Shown: positions 35,524 through 44,796, numbered from the stretch's first letter. The stretch: 64,000 nucleotides of DNA from CAZAYY01 sp964489525 (GCA_964489525.1 CAZAYY010000002.1:124001-188000); one strand, 5' to 3'. Notes: generated by a model from the sequence alone, not told the origin. Numbers and translations are program-made.

Positions 35524-36108
35524 TTACGGGGTGGTGGTCTCAGGCGCCATCGGGCAATCGCCTTGGTGCTTGCCGCCCATCTGGCCCATGCGTGCGCTCA
35601 TCCCATCGGCCTGTTCCTGGGTAATGGTGCCGGCTTCCACGGCTGCCGCCAGGGCATCCGCACGAACCTCAACCATCAGCGCCTGGGCTTCTTCAGCAGT
35701 CAGGCCCTGGGCTTCAGCAATTTCAAAAAAAGTGTCGCCAGCATCGTGCAGCGCCTGGAATTCTTCCACGCTCATGCCCAGGGCTTCAGCGAGTGCAGCG
35801 TGCATATATTCAGCCAACGGCCCTTCGCCTTTCATGCCCATGCTGCCATGCATCTCAGCCATCTTGCCGCTGTCCATGCCTTCATGGGTCATCCCGCCGC
35901 GCATTCCGCCGCGCATGCCCATTTGCCCGTGATCACCCATCATGCCGCCATCCGTGTGCATCCGTTGGCCAAACATGCCAAAGGGCATCCCGGTTTCGCC
36001 GGCTGGGGTTTCGCCGGATTGCGCCATAGCCACCCCGGCCACGCCGCCCAGGCCAAGCACAACCAACACAGCAACGACAATTCCAATAATCCAAAAGGTT
36101 CTTTTCAT
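35524..36108 (-). CDS. Exported Met/His-rich small protein
   Basis: The 194 aa product starts with a signal peptide or anchor (MKRTFWIIGIVVAVLVVLGL) with a possible AMA cleavage site. Residues about 40-95 are crowded with Met, Gly and His (GMFGQRMHTDGGMMGDH). Residues 98-170 contain two helices with an EALGMSVEEFQAL / AQGLTAEEAQALM pattern as in DUF2680-like proteins. Met/His clusters bind copper(I) or silver in other systems; a metal role here is inference. The gene has its own terminator and stands alone. Confidence 0.8.
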   Translation of the reverse strand: MKRTFWIIGIVVAVLVVLGLGGVAGVAMAQSGETPAGETGMPFGMFGQRMHTDGGMMGDHGQMGMRGGMRGGMTHEGMDSGKMAEMHGSMGMKGEGPLAEYMHAALAEALGMSVEEFQALHDAGDTFFEIAEAQGLTAEEAQALMVEVRADALAAAVEAGTITQEQADGMSARMGQMGGKHQGDCPMAPETTTP

Positions 36109-36240
36109 TTTTCTTTTTTCTCCAATTTTATTTTGACCTTTGCAGGCACAATTTGATTTGATTATGTATAGGATAACAAAAACCTGTGAAGAAGTTGTGA
36201 AGAATTTCTGCGCGTTTGATGAAAAAATCCTGTTTTTGGG

Positions 36241-37977
36241 TTATTTACAAATCAAAACCGGCTGTGGCAGAAAGGTGTTGTACCAGGTTGTGGTAGTTTC
36301 CTCTGTCGAAAGGTTCGCCTGTCCATCCGGCAGGATCAGCAAGCCAAATTCTCCGTCTTCTGCGGCTTTCCGGATGGTTTCATGGACGACCTCTTTGCTG
36401 GCAGACAGCATTTCCGCCGAAATTTTCAGGTTGTCCAGGTAGGTCTGTGCTTCGGCCAGCGGAGAGGGTTCCTCGGGGCCTGCCATTGGTTTTTCGGTGG
36501 CGTCAATGGCCAGCACAGTCAGCTGACTATCCCAAAAGTTGGTGAGGTATGCGGCCATAAAAAGGGCTTCGCGTCCGTTCAGGCTGCCGTCAAAAACGAG
36601 CATAGCCCGTTTGGGAGCGGGTGCCCAGGTGGCCTGGCTGTCCGCCCCAACCAGCAGTACAGGGGTTAACGCCTGGCTGAGCACTTCCTCGAGACCGGCT
36701 GCCTTTTTTTTCTTCGGGTCAGATGGGACGGGCAGCACAACCAGGTCCACCCATTGGCAGCGTTCGGCAACGAGTTCGGGCAGGTTTTCTGCACCATCCT
36801 GGGCCAGCTGGCCTTCAATGCCGGCAGCTGCACATTTTTCGCGAAATACAGCCGAAAACATGGCAGCCTGTTCGGGTTTTGCCGCTGGCATCACGCCCAA
36901 AACCCGGCCTGCTTCGCTGCGAGCGGCTTGCAGGGCAAAGTCCAGCGCCAGCCAGTTATCTTCAGCCGGATAGACCACGGCCATAATGTCTGAAAACAAG
37001 CGCCCTGAGAAATCGGCAAGGTGGTGGCGTCGCCAGTCTCCTGGGGTTGGGCTGAATTTTCGTGAACCCTGGCGCAGCAGGTCCCACAAATTGGCCCAAA
37101 TACCGGTGATGCCGCGCCGGGCTGTGCCGTAGCGTTCGACCAGGTTGTGAACCACCGAGTGCGGCCGGATGTTCCACCCCAGTTCCCGCCCAAGTTCGGC
37201 ATGGTGTTCCACCAGCCATAAGAATAAATCGGTTTCTGTCTGGCCGGGAAAGGTTTCAGAAAGGTTGTGCTCGCGAATGGCTTTGGCCAGGGGTTCGTAA
37301 ATTTCTTGATACCAGGCCGATGCAGCAGTCTCCAAGGATACAGGCTGGCCCTGCTGCATTTCCAAAACAAACTGGTACACTTCAATTTGCTGCCGCAGGA
37401 CCTCGTATTGGCAGCATTGGGTGGTATGCAAATTGATGCCGGGGCGGTGGATGTCCAGGCGGGTGTCTTCTAAAAAATCCGCATATTCCGCTTTGATGAT
37501 GTAATCTTCCACATCATCCGCTGGCGAAACCGGGACACGCACTTGAACTTGCCGGACATAAGCCTGGATGGTTTTTGCTCCCAGGCGTTTGGCAACAGAT
37601 ACCCGGTGGTTGCCGTCGTGGACAAAATATACGTCGCCAACCTGGTAGACCTCAATGGGCGGCAGGCCTTGCAGCGAAGTCACTGCGCGCATAACGCGCA
37701 CCCAACGGTCGCGGTCGCTGGCCAGGCGCGGCAAAAAATCGCGGGTGAAGTCGTCAAACCGGCCCACACTGCCCACAATGGCATCAAGGGGAATTTCTTT
37801 CAACTCCCAGGTGCCTGTTTCAACGGCTCGCAGTTTTCGGCGCACCTCTTCATAGGAGAGCAGGCGGGTATTGCGGCCTGTCAGCTTGCCCAGAATTTCC
37901 GAGATTTGAGCTTCGCGCCGGGCTGCGTTAAATTGTTCGATGGTAACAAATACTGCGGTGGAGTTTGAAAGCATCAT
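36241..37977 (-). CDS. ParB-like/DUF4032-type protein fused to tandem universal stress domains
   Basis: The 578 aa product opens with a ParB/sulfiredoxin-like fold (about 50-140) whose motif VYFVHDGNHRVSVAKRLGA is typical of the nuclease-like phosphate-binding loop. A helical middle (about 150-310) follows, then two UspA-like halves (about 340-440 and 455-578) with LVLPVPS and LLILPDG strands. GAGGA precedes a run of ATGATG; I use 37977, and 37974 is equally possible. It ends a four-gene operon 8 bp after the C45 hydrolase. The function of the fusion is not known; regulation by nucleotides is possible. Confidence 0.8.
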   Translation of the reverse strand: MMLSNSTAVFVTIEQFNAARREAQISEILGKLTGRNTRLLSYEEVRRKLRAVETGTWELKEIPLDAIVGSVGRFDDFTRDFLPRLASDRDRWVRVMRAVTSLQGLPPIEVYQVGDVYFVHDGNHRVSVAKRLGAKTIQAYVRQVQVRVPVSPADDVEDYIIKAEYADFLEDTRLDIHRPGINLHTTQCCQYEVLRQQIEVYQFVLEMQQGQPVSLETAASAWYQEIYEPLAKAIREHNLSETFPGQTETDLFLWLVEHHAELGRELGWNIRPHSVVHNLVERYGTARRGITGIWANLWDLLRQGSRKFSPTPGDWRRHHLADFSGRLFSDIMAVVYPAEDNWLALDFALQAARSEAGRVLGVMPAAKPEQAAMFSAVFREKCAAAGIEGQLAQDGAENLPELVAERCQWVDLVVLPVPSDPKKKKAAGLEEVLSQALTPVLLVGADSQATWAPAPKRAMLVFDGSLNGREALFMAAYLTNFWDSQLTVLAIDATEKPMAGPEEPSPLAEAQTYLDNLKISAEMLSASKEVVHETIRKAAEDGEFGLLILPDGQANLSTEETTTTWYNTFLPQPVLICK

Positions 37978-37985
37978 CAAGTTCC

Positions 37986-39128
37986 TCAGCTTAAAAAATC
38001 TGCATAGCTGCGTTCAAAATAGGTCGAACTGCAAGGGTTGCCCCTGCACATCCAGGCTTTGGTTTCGTGCAGATCCATCAGAATCGAATAAACGGTCTGG
38101 AAATGGTCGCCTTCCGGCAGCGACAGGTCTGGATGGCAGCACACGCTGTCGGGACGGTTGAAATGATCCGCCAGGGCGCTTTGCAGCCCGGGCACATCCA
38201 GTTTGCCTGCCTGCTTTTCAATGGTTTCTGCCAGCCTGTGATGGCGCACCAGCGTGTCTGGGGCGTGCCAGATGCCCACATCCTTAAACCCTGGGGGGCA
38301 GTTCAAAAAGTGGTTGGCATGAACCAATGCGCCGCTGCGGGCAAATGAGATGTATACGTTGGCGTAGTCGCCAGGGGCTGCTTCGGCGTTGAAGGCTTCG
38401 CCGTCTCGATGCGCTACCAGGTAGTTGGCGGAGGAGGCTCGCATGGGTTTGACCACGGCCTCCAGGGCTTTGGAAAAGGTGGCAGATTCTAAAATGGCGC
38501 GCAAGATGATGTGATAGGGCATGCCCGGGTTTTCGGTGTCGGTGCTGGCGTGCAGGGCATTGGTGACCAATCCCATCCCGGCGGCGTTGAGCCCGGCCTT
38601 GGCCAGCAGTCCGGCTTCCACCAGGGTGACAAAGTTTGGCCCGCGCTCATTTTCAACTTCAAGCAGCACAACCGTGTCGCGCACGCCCACCACCCAGTCC
38701 CAGTTTTGCCCGGCCAGGGTGTGGCGGTTGATGGTGGTCTCGGGCAGGGCAGCAAAGGCGGTGCATTCTCCTCTTTTGGTAGAGGCAGCCTGCCGGGCGG
38801 AGGCCGCCTGCCTGGCAATTCCTGCATTGCGAATTTCGGTGCGCACGTTCAGCGCCAGGATATCGGCGTAGGCAACGCCCGCCCCGGCGGCAATGCCGCG
38901 CATTTCTTCCAGCAGATGGGGGTGGTATTCCCCGATGGGCGCTTCAAATGCCAGGCTGTGCCGGGCGGCCTGCGCCCAATCCCAGCCGATGGTGTAGGCA
39001 AAAACCCCCGCGTAAACCGCCAGGTTCTCACGGATGAGGGGTGCAGCGGCTCGCCCATACTGCACCCCGCGTTCATAAGCGCTCCCCGATATGCGGATAA
39101 TGGGGAATGGAAACGGGGGAGGTGTCAT
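37986..39128 (-). CDS. C45-family autoproteolytic acyltransferase/hydrolase
   Basis: The 380 aa product resembles acyl-CoA:6-aminopenicillanate acyltransferase relatives: GSAYERGVQYGRAAAP, EEMRGIAAGAG, LNVRTEI, then GECTAFA with Cys122 as the self-cleaving nucleophile, and GQNWDW. Members cleave amide bonds of acylated amino acids or peptides. Just before the nucleophile, residues 105-116 (ARQAASARQAAS) are an odd repeat encoded by a hairpin-like DNA element, probably an insertion in the pro-peptide. GGAGAG precedes the ATG. Third gene of the SDR operon. Confidence 0.9.
   Translation of the reverse strand: MTPPPFPFPIIRISGSAYERGVQYGRAAAPLIRENLAVYAGVFAYTIGWDWAQAARHSLAFEAPIGEYHPHLLEEMRGIAAGAGVAYADILALNVRTEIRNAGIARQAASARQAASTKRGECTAFAALPETTINRHTLAGQNWDWVVGVRDTVVLLEVENERGPNFVTLVEAGLLAKAGLNAAGMGLVTNALHASTDTENPGMPYHIILRAILESATFSKALEAVVKPMRASSANYLVAHRDGEAFNAEAAPGDYANVYISFARSGALVHANHFLNCPPGFKDVGIWHAPDTLVRHHRLAETIEKQAGKLDVPGLQSALADHFNRPDSVCCHPDLSLPEGDHFQTVYSILMDLHETKAWMCRGNPCSSTYFERSYADFLS
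38781..38820. repeat. Hairpin element inside the C45 hydrolase gene
   Basis: GCCTGCCGGGCGG-AGG-CCGCCTGCCTGGC forms an imperfect palindrome. Its right end TGCCTGGCA is the same as in the tandem array at 31909-32381. It encodes residues 105-116 of the hydrolase without a frame change. Confidence 0.5.
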
Positions 39129-39142
39129 CGGGCTCTCCAGGT

Positions 39143-39565
39143 TTATTTCAAGGTAAAAACGACCACAACCCGCCCGGCAGCGGCTGTTTGCAGGTCTTCC
39201 AGGGAGGGCTGCCCGTCTTCATTCAGGCGTACATCAAAATAACGGGCATGGCCGGGAACCTGCGCCAGGTACTGGCCCAGCTTTTCGGCTGTGCCAGCCG
39301 GATCTTCATAAACCCGGGCCTGCGCCGGGGTTTCACGGCGCTGGATGACCAGGGCTGCCTGCCCACCCCCGCGAAAATTTCGCCACCAGGTGCGTTCTGC
39401 CCGGCTGGTGACCAGCAGTTCAGACCCCACCCGCACAAAGTTCACCGGCACTTCCATCAATTTTCCGCTTTTCCGGCCCGTGTAGCAAACCAGCATCACG
39501 GCTTTGCCCATCAGGCTGTGCAGTGGTGAGCGCAGCAGCCAGGCCACCAAACGATTGTAGTTCAT
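39143..39565 (-). CDS. Nitroreductase/F420-type oxidoreductase family protein (DUF385)
   Basis: The ATG at 39565 has CGGAGGGA upstream and overlaps the SDR stop by 4 bp; a longer start would overlap that gene more. The 140 aa product is a split-barrel protein of the deazaflavin-dependent nitroreductase family: LVCYTGRKSGKLMEVPVNFV, AERTWWRNFRGGGQAALVI. Members reduce substrates with F420H2 or FMN, but no cofactor can be proved here. Confidence 0.87.
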   Translation of the reverse strand: MNYNRLVAWLLRSPLHSLMGKAVMLVCYTGRKSGKLMEVPVNFVRVGSELLVTSRAERTWWRNFRGGGQAALVIQRRETPAQARVYEDPAGTAEKLGQYLAQVPGHARYFDVRLNEDGQPSLEDLQTAAAGRVVVVFTLK

Positions 39566-40443
39566 GCTATTCCCTCCGGGTTTGAAATGTCGCAGGCCTG
39601 CGCAGATACCTCCCACAGTTTTTGGGCGGCATCCAGGCGGTACGAATAGGTGTTCGTGGGCACGGCGCGTTCATTGGCGAAATATTTACCAGTCACACCT
39701 TCCACCGCCGGGTCCGAAGCCAGGTAGATAATCGTTTTCGCACCTTCTTCTGGGGTAAGGGCAATCCGCCGCATAAAAAGGTTGATGATTCCGGCCAACC
39801 TGCCGGTGCCATTCCAGATGCCGGTCATCACCATGCCGGGGTGCATGGCGTTCACGGTCACCCCGCTGCCTTCCAACCGCCGGGCAAGTTCATATGTAAA
39901 CAGCACATTGGCCAGCTTGGAGCGGCTGTAAGAGATGAATCCAAAATATGCCCGCACACTTTGCAGGTCGTCAAAATTCAACACAGCTCCCTGGTGGGCA
40001 TTCGAAGAAACATTGATAATGCGCGCCGGTGCGCTGGCCTTAAGCGTATCGAGCAGCAGATGGGTCAGGTAAAAATAAGCCATGTGGTTGAGCGCCCAGG
40101 TCTTTTCAATGCCATCCACGCTGGTTTCCAGCCTGCCAAAATACCCGCCAGCGTTGTTCACCAACACATCCAGCCGGTTGAAGCGCTGGTGGAAGGTTTG
40201 CGCCAACCTGCGAATATCTGCCTGAGATGAAAGGTCGGCGGGCATGGCCTCGACCAGGGGGTTGCCTGAAGCCTGGCGCAGTTGGGCGGCAACCGCTTCG
40301 CATTTCTCCGGGCTGCGGCTGACAATCAGCACATGCATCCCCAGCTCCGCCAGGGCCGAAGCTGCCGCCAGCCCGATGCCGTTGGTCGCGCCGGTAATCA
40401 TGCACACTTTTCCCCGGTTATATTCTTTTAAATCATTCTTCAT
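39562..40443 (-). CDS. Short-chain dehydrogenase/reductase (retinol dehydrogenase-like)
   Basis: The 293 aa product has the classical SDR set: TGATNGIG (cofactor loop), LDVLVNNAG, INVSS with the catalytic Ser and YSRSK with catalytic Tyr and Lys. Its closest style is the retinol dehydrogenase branch (NALHPG-like NAMHPGMV). GGAGAG precedes the ATG. First gene of a leftward operon with the DUF385 protein, C45 hydrolase and ParB-USP protein. Confidence 0.92.
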   Translation of the reverse strand: MKNDLKEYNRGKVCMITGATNGIGLAAASALAELGMHVLIVSRSPEKCEAVAAQLRQASGNPLVEAMPADLSSQADIRRLAQTFHQRFNRLDVLVNNAGGYFGRLETSVDGIEKTWALNHMAYFYLTHLLLDTLKASAPARIINVSSNAHQGAVLNFDDLQSVRAYFGFISYSRSKLANVLFTYELARRLEGSGVTVNAMHPGMVMTGIWNGTGRLAGIINLFMRRIALTPEEGAKTIIYLASDPAVEGVTGKYFANERAVPTNTYSYRLDAAQKLWEVSAQACDISNPEGIA

Positions 40444-40616
40444 ACGCTCTCCAAACAGACATAAATCTTAAGGATATCTCTTCAATCATACTCCAAATTC
40501 AGCGCGTCCAGAAGGTTTTTTGCCGTGTTGTTAAATTGTTCAGGGTGATACCCCCATATCATGCCGTTAGGGACAGGTCGCCCTGATACGGCACTGCACA
40601 ATCGTTTTGCCTGTGT

Positions 40617-40622
40617 TATAGT
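40617..40622 (+). promoter_or_regulatory. -10 box 6 nt before the GNAT gene
   Basis: TATAGT is followed after six bases by the ATG at 40629. There is no ribosome-binding site, so a leaderless mRNA is likely. Confidence 0.5.
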
Positions 40623-40628
40623 ATTTCT

Positions 40629-41438
40629 ATGGAAATGATTCAAAACCCACAATACCCGCTGGATGTGCCTTTGTTGAAGGCAGACACCCACCACCTGGCT
40701 GTGCAGTCCATTCTGGCTGGCAGGACCAACGGACAGGTATACCTCGACCCTGCTGGCCTTTCTCGCTGCGCCCTGGCGCACTACCGCGGGCGCTATTTTC
40801 TGCATGGAGACCCCGCTGCGCCGGGCGTAGAATACCTGATGCGCTCCTTTTTTGTGGAGCGGGTCACTAAGTTCTATCGTGAAAAAGGCTACTGGGGGTT
40901 TGTCCTGTCCTATTCGCCGGATGGCTGGGTGCCTGTATTGCAAAAAGCCCTGGAAGGGCTGCGGGCAGAGCCTGTTGCCCGCCAAACGTATGAACTGAAC
41001 GCCCCACCTGCCAGCCAGCCAGGGCCTTTGCCGGACGGGTTCCGTCTTGAACTGGTTTCTCCCGCCCTGCTCGACACCCTGGAAACCGGGCGCGACGACC
41101 TGGAAGACGAAATGGGTTCCGAGCGCGATTCTCCCGCGGAATTTCTTGAAAAAAGCTTCGGGTTTGTGCTGCTGGACGGCCATAAATTGGCTGGCTGGTG
41201 TCTATCGGAATACAACCTGGATGGCCGTTGCGAAATCGGCATCGCCACTCTTGAACCCTACCAACGGCGTGGTTTCGCTGTCCACATGACCCAGGTGTTT
41301 GCCCATTATGCCTTTGCCAACGGCTGCACTCGCCTGGGTTGGCACTGCGCTGGTGAAAACGTGGCCTCGGCCAAGACAGCCCAAAAAGCCGGGTTCCGCC
41401 TGGCTCACGAGGAGCAGGTGCTTGTCGTGGCTGTCTGA
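40629..41438 (+). CDS. GNAT-family N-acetyltransferase (ZmaR-type)
   Basis: The 269 aa product ends in a GNAT fold: residues about 175-260 with VLLDGHKLAGWCLSEY, EIGIATLEPYQRRGFAVHMT (acetyl-CoA loop Q-R-R-G-F/A) and WHCAGENVASAKTAQKAGF. The N-terminal 130 residues are typical of the two-part acetyltransferases related to zwittermicin resistance. The acetylated substrate is unknown. Its last codons overlap the start of the LysE gene. Confidence 0.85.
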   Translation: MEMIQNPQYPLDVPLLKADTHHLAVQSILAGRTNGQVYLDPAGLSRCALAHYRGRYFLHGDPAAPGVEYLMRSFFVERVTKFYREKGYWGFVLSYSPDGWVPVLQKALEGLRAEPVARQTYELNAPPASQPGPLPDGFRLELVSPALLDTLETGRDDLEDEMGSERDSPAEFLEKSFGFVLLDGHKLAGWCLSEYNLDGRCEIGIATLEPYQRRGFAVHMTQVFAHYAFANGCTRLGWHCAGENVASAKTAQKAGFRLAHEEQVLVVAV

Positions 41439-42045
41439 TTTCTCGTTTTTGCGCGGCTTGCTGCTCGGTTTTTCCATTGCTGCGCCAGTCGGGCCAATTG
41501 GCCTGCTCTGCATCCGCCGCACCCTGGCGGATGGCCGCTGGTTTGGCCTGGCCTCAGGCCTGGGGGCTGCCACTGCCGACGCGCTCTATGGCAGTGTGGC
41601 GGCCTTTGGCCTGGCGGCCGTTTCATCTGTGCTGGTCAACCAGCAGGGCTGGCTGCGCCTGGTGGGTGGTTTGTTTTTGCTCTACCTGGGTGTGCGCACC
41701 TTCCTGGCCAAACCCGACAGCCAGGAAGCCGCTGCCCAGGGGCGCGGGCTGGCTGGGGCGTATTTCTCCACCTTTTTGCTGACCCTCACCAATCCCCTGA
41801 CCATTTTGTCGTTCACCGCCATGTTTGCCGGGCTGGGCTTTGGCGGCGCCCAAACCGGCTGGCTGCAGGCGCTCTGGTTGGTGGTTGGGGTCTTTACCGG
41901 GTCGGCTTTGTGGTGGCTGCTGCTCAGCGGTGGGGTGGGCCTGCTGCGCGAACGCTTCAGCCCTGCCGCAATGGCCTGGGTCAACCGCTTTTCAGGTGCA
42001 ATCATCGCCGGGTTTGGGGCGGCGGCGCTGTGGTCCCTGTGGTAA
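41422..42045 (+). CDS. LysE-family amino acid exporter
   Basis: I chose TTG at 41422, seven bases after AGGAG (41410-41414); it gives a 207 aa product, the normal LysE/RhtB size, and a normal N-terminus (FLRGLLLGFSIAAPVGPIGLLC). Earlier starts would extend deep into the GNAT gene. Six helices are visible, with the conserved GASLADALYG-like segment (here GAATADALYGS) and FLLTLTNPLTILSF. It exports amino acids or similar small molecules. It overlaps the GNAT gene by 17 bp. Confidence 0.9.
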   Translation: MSWLSDFSFLRGLLLGFSIAAPVGPIGLLCIRRTLADGRWFGLASGLGAATADALYGSVAAFGLAAVSSVLVNQQGWLRLVGGLFLLYLGVRTFLAKPDSQEAAAQGRGLAGAYFSTFLLTLTNPLTILSFTAMFAGLGFGGAQTGWLQALWLVVGVFTGSALWWLLLSGGVGLLRERFSPAAMAWVNRFSGAIIAGFGAAALWSLW

Positions 42046-42061
42046 TCTGGTTTGCCATAGA

Positions 42062-42694
42062 TTACGGCCAGTTGTAGAAGGGTTCCTCGCCCTGAACCAG
42101 GTAATCTTGCACACAACCTGGTTTCATAACGTCATAATTAAGGCAGACGTGCATCTCCCATTCCTTCTCGCGCCAATCCATATACCCAAAAATATCCCCA
42201 CCTGTATCCGGATTTTTACCTGCAAACCTACCAAACGGGCCGCCGCCAAAGGTTAAATCGGCCCATTGGATTTCCGTGGTAGGAAAACTCGTTCGGGCGT
42301 AAACCTCGGCTTTTTCTTCGTCCGACAGCGTGCTTTCCAGGTCTTGTTGGATGGCAGTAATGCGCAGTGGGGTGTAGGCTCTATAGATCGTAGCGGTTCT
42401 GTAGGTTTCGCCGCCCATGTTACCGACATCCCAAAGACGCAGTACATACTGCATTTTGGCGGTGACACCGTAAGAATAGGTGCCCTCAAAATCCACCACA
42501 TTCCCGGCCTGGTCAATCAACACATACACTTCAACGGGTTCGGTCACAGCCGTATATTGTTTGGGGGTTTCGGGGGTCCAGGGAATTTCTTCCTGCAAAA
42601 GATTGCACGCCAGGGCAGCAACCATTAAAGCCAGGATCGCAAACAGGGTCTGCATCCGAATCATGCGGGGTGGTTGAATCCGAGATGGTTTCAT
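42062..42694 (-). CDS. Hypothetical lipoprotein
   Basis: The 210 aa product has a lipoprotein signal (MVAALAC at residues 24-30) and no domain that I recognise. GGAGG lies at a normal distance before the ATG. The mature part is mixed alpha/beta with a repeated Tyr/Trp pattern and ends VQGEEPFYNWP. It is likely attached to the outer face of the membrane. Confidence 0.75.
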   Translation of the reverse strand: MKPSRIQPPRMIRMQTLFAILALMVAALACNLLQEEIPWTPETPKQYTAVTEPVEVYVLIDQAGNVVDFEGTYSYGVTAKMQYVLRLWDVGNMGGETYRTATIYRAYTPLRITAIQQDLESTLSDEEKAEVYARTSFPTTEIQWADLTFGGGPFGRFAGKNPDTGGDIFGYMDWREKEWEMHVCLNYDVMKPGCVQDYLVQGEEPFYNWP

Positions 42695-43128
42695 GGCGGC
42701 CTCCTCTCTCCAATGGGTTCAAATTACAGGCTTATACCGGCCTTTGTTGGGCAGGTACTTAGTTGATTTAATTGTAGCGCTTTTTGGAATTTCCTGCCCG
42801 ACCCCCAGCGTGTCGTTAGCGAAGCGGAGCAGCCTCCCGTTTCTGAGCCAACCGGCTTTGTCATCCGGTTTACACCGAGAACCACAGGGAAAAAATACCG
42901 AGAGCCACCGAGTTTTTTCAAAATATCTCGGTGGCCCTCTGTGTAATAGGAATGCTGAATATCCATAGAGTGCAGCTAAATTTCACATCATTCCGGAGGA
43001 ATCTTCCCCAGCCCAGTAAAAGGTCCCTCCGCCTTCGCCGTTCCGGACGACACAAATAAAAATAACACCCAGCCAAAGCCTAAAGCTTAAGGCGTAAAGC
43101 CTCTGGCCTCAAACTTACAGCCTCCCGT
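42695..43128. other. Intergenic region with an inverted repeat
   Basis: No gene is supported in these 434 bp. An inverted repeat CCACCGAG (42905-42912) / CTCGGTGG (42927-42934) sits between 'accacagg' and 'cctctgtg' words, a decayed palindrome. Positions 43060-43125 are short degenerate repeats like those at 1888-1950. Confidence 0.5.
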
Positions 43129-44796
43129 CTATAACCCTCTCACCATATACAATTCCCCATGGGCAAAGCCCCGCTTTTGGTAATACTTGCGGGTGCCTAC
43201 CGCAGCAATCACCGCCAGGCTGCGGTAGCCCTGCGAGCGAGCAATCTGGGCGGCTTTTTCAATCAGCTGAGCACCCAACCCGGCGTGCTGGGCTGCCCCG
43301 CGCTTTTCTGCCCCCACCTGCAGCGATTGGCCGTATACATGCACTTCCCGGATGATTGCGGCTCCTTCCAGGTCAGCCAGCCCGGTGTGCGGGCTGTTCT
43401 TGGTGGGCAGCGAAAGCCGCAAAAAACCCGCCAGCCGGTCTTCCGGTGTCACAAAAGAGAGGAAATGCTCCTCAGCGTGGGCCGTCGGGTAGATCAGGTC
43501 GTCCAGGTGTAGGGCGGCCGCGTTCACGTAGTGCTGGCGTACCTCCCGGCAGCGAATACATTGGCAGGCTGTGCCCCGGCGCTTCAGTTCGGCGTGCACA
43601 TCCATGCGCAGGCTGGTGTTCTTGTTGCCTTCCACCACATTGGTAGAGGGGATGTCGCGAATCACCCGGTTCACCCGGCAGTAGCGCGGGATGGTTTCTT
43701 TAACATCCGCCACCAACTGCACCAGCTCTTCTTCCGGGTAGGGCGCAAACTCGCCGCGCAGCCAGTAGTCATACAGCTCGGCATTGGCCAAAAGCTGGTT
43801 GGGGTAAATCTTAATCTCATCCGGGCAGTAGCCCTGCCACATCCTGGCAAAATCCTGGCGGTCCAGGTCGGGGGTGGCGCCGTACAGGTTGGGCATCCAG
43901 TGCAGCACAATCTTAAACCCACCTGCCCGCAGCATGGCAACGGCGTCCAGCGTTTCGGCGGCGGTGTGGCCGCGCTGGTTCAGCAGCAAAACCCGGTCGT
44001 CAAAGCTTTGGGCGCCCATTTGCACCTTGGTTACCCCCAGCGTGCGCAGCCAGGCCAGTTCATCCGGGTTCACATGGTCGGGGCGGGTTTCAATCACCAG
44101 TCCCACATTGCGGTGGCGGGCGTGGGTGTTGGCGGCGTGGGCGGCCTGCAGGGCAGCGCCGAGTTGGGGCTTGCCCTGGGGTTCGTTTTCCGGTGCAGCC
44201 GAGGTTTCCACCTCGTTCAGCGCCTCGAAACAGCGCAAAATAAACCATTCCTGGTAGGCCCGGGTGTATGAACTCCACGTTCCGCCCAGGATCAGCAGCT
44301 CCACCTTGCTGGTGGGGTGGCCAATCGCTTCCAGCGCCGTCAGCCGCGAGCGCACCTGAACATACGGGTCGAAGTTGTGCTGCAGGGCGCGCATGGCCCC
44401 CGGTTCGTCGGGCAGGTAGCTCTTGGGCATCCGGTAATCGGTCGGGCAGAAAATGCACTTGCCCGGGCAGGGGTACGGCTTGGTCAGCACGGTCACCGTG
44501 GTCACCCCCGACAGGGTTCGCATCGGCTTCATCCGGATGCGTTCTACCAGGTGGGCGTCCGGTTCCAGCTCGCCAGATTCCACCATTTCGCGGTACACCG
44601 CCACCACAAACTGCTTACCCACGTAGCCGCCGCCTTTGCCGGGCAGCGGGTGGCGCTTGATGGCATCGAAGATATCCATCCCGGCGCGCACATCGTCCAG
44701 CACCCGCCGGGCCGCCGCCAGTTTTTCGGGCGTGGCCTGCCTGTGCTGCCACCAGGCGCTTTGTTGTTGTTCAAACTTTTCTTCGGAAAAAACCAT
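43129..44796 (-). CDS. Elp3-family tRNA uridine-34 acyltransferase (radical SAM + GNAT)
   Basis: I use the ATG at 44796, 7 nt after a TATAAT box; the open frame goes much further up but that part is not Elp3-like. The 555 aa product has the radical SAM motif CPGKCIFC (Cys110, Cys114, Cys117), PTDYRMPKSYLPDEPGAMR, VQMGAQSFDDRVL, and a C-terminal GNAT domain with GLGAQLIEKAAQIARSQGYRSLAVIAAVGTRKYY. Bacterial and archaeal Elp3 adds a carboxymethyl group to U34 of tRNA from acetyl-CoA. It is divergent from a Trm9-like methyltransferase. Confidence 0.95.
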   Translation of the reverse strand: MVFSEEKFEQQQSAWWQHRQATPEKLAAARRVLDDVRAGMDIFDAIKRHPLPGKGGGYVGKQFVVAVYREMVESGELEPDAHLVERIRMKPMRTLSGVTTVTVLTKPYPCPGKCIFCPTDYRMPKSYLPDEPGAMRALQHNFDPYVQVRSRLTALEAIGHPTSKVELLILGGTWSSYTRAYQEWFILRCFEALNEVETSAAPENEPQGKPQLGAALQAAHAANTHARHRNVGLVIETRPDHVNPDELAWLRTLGVTKVQMGAQSFDDRVLLLNQRGHTAAETLDAVAMLRAGGFKIVLHWMPNLYGATPDLDRQDFARMWQGYCPDEIKIYPNQLLANAELYDYWLRGEFAPYPEEELVQLVADVKETIPRYCRVNRVIRDIPSTNVVEGNKNTSLRMDVHAELKRRGTACQCIRCREVRQHYVNAAALHLDDLIYPTAHAEEHFLSFVTPEDRLAGFLRLSLPTKNSPHTGLADLEGAAIIREVHVYGQSLQVGAEKRGAAQHAGLGAQLIEKAAQIARSQGYRSLAVIAAVGTRKYYQKRGFAHGELYMVRGL

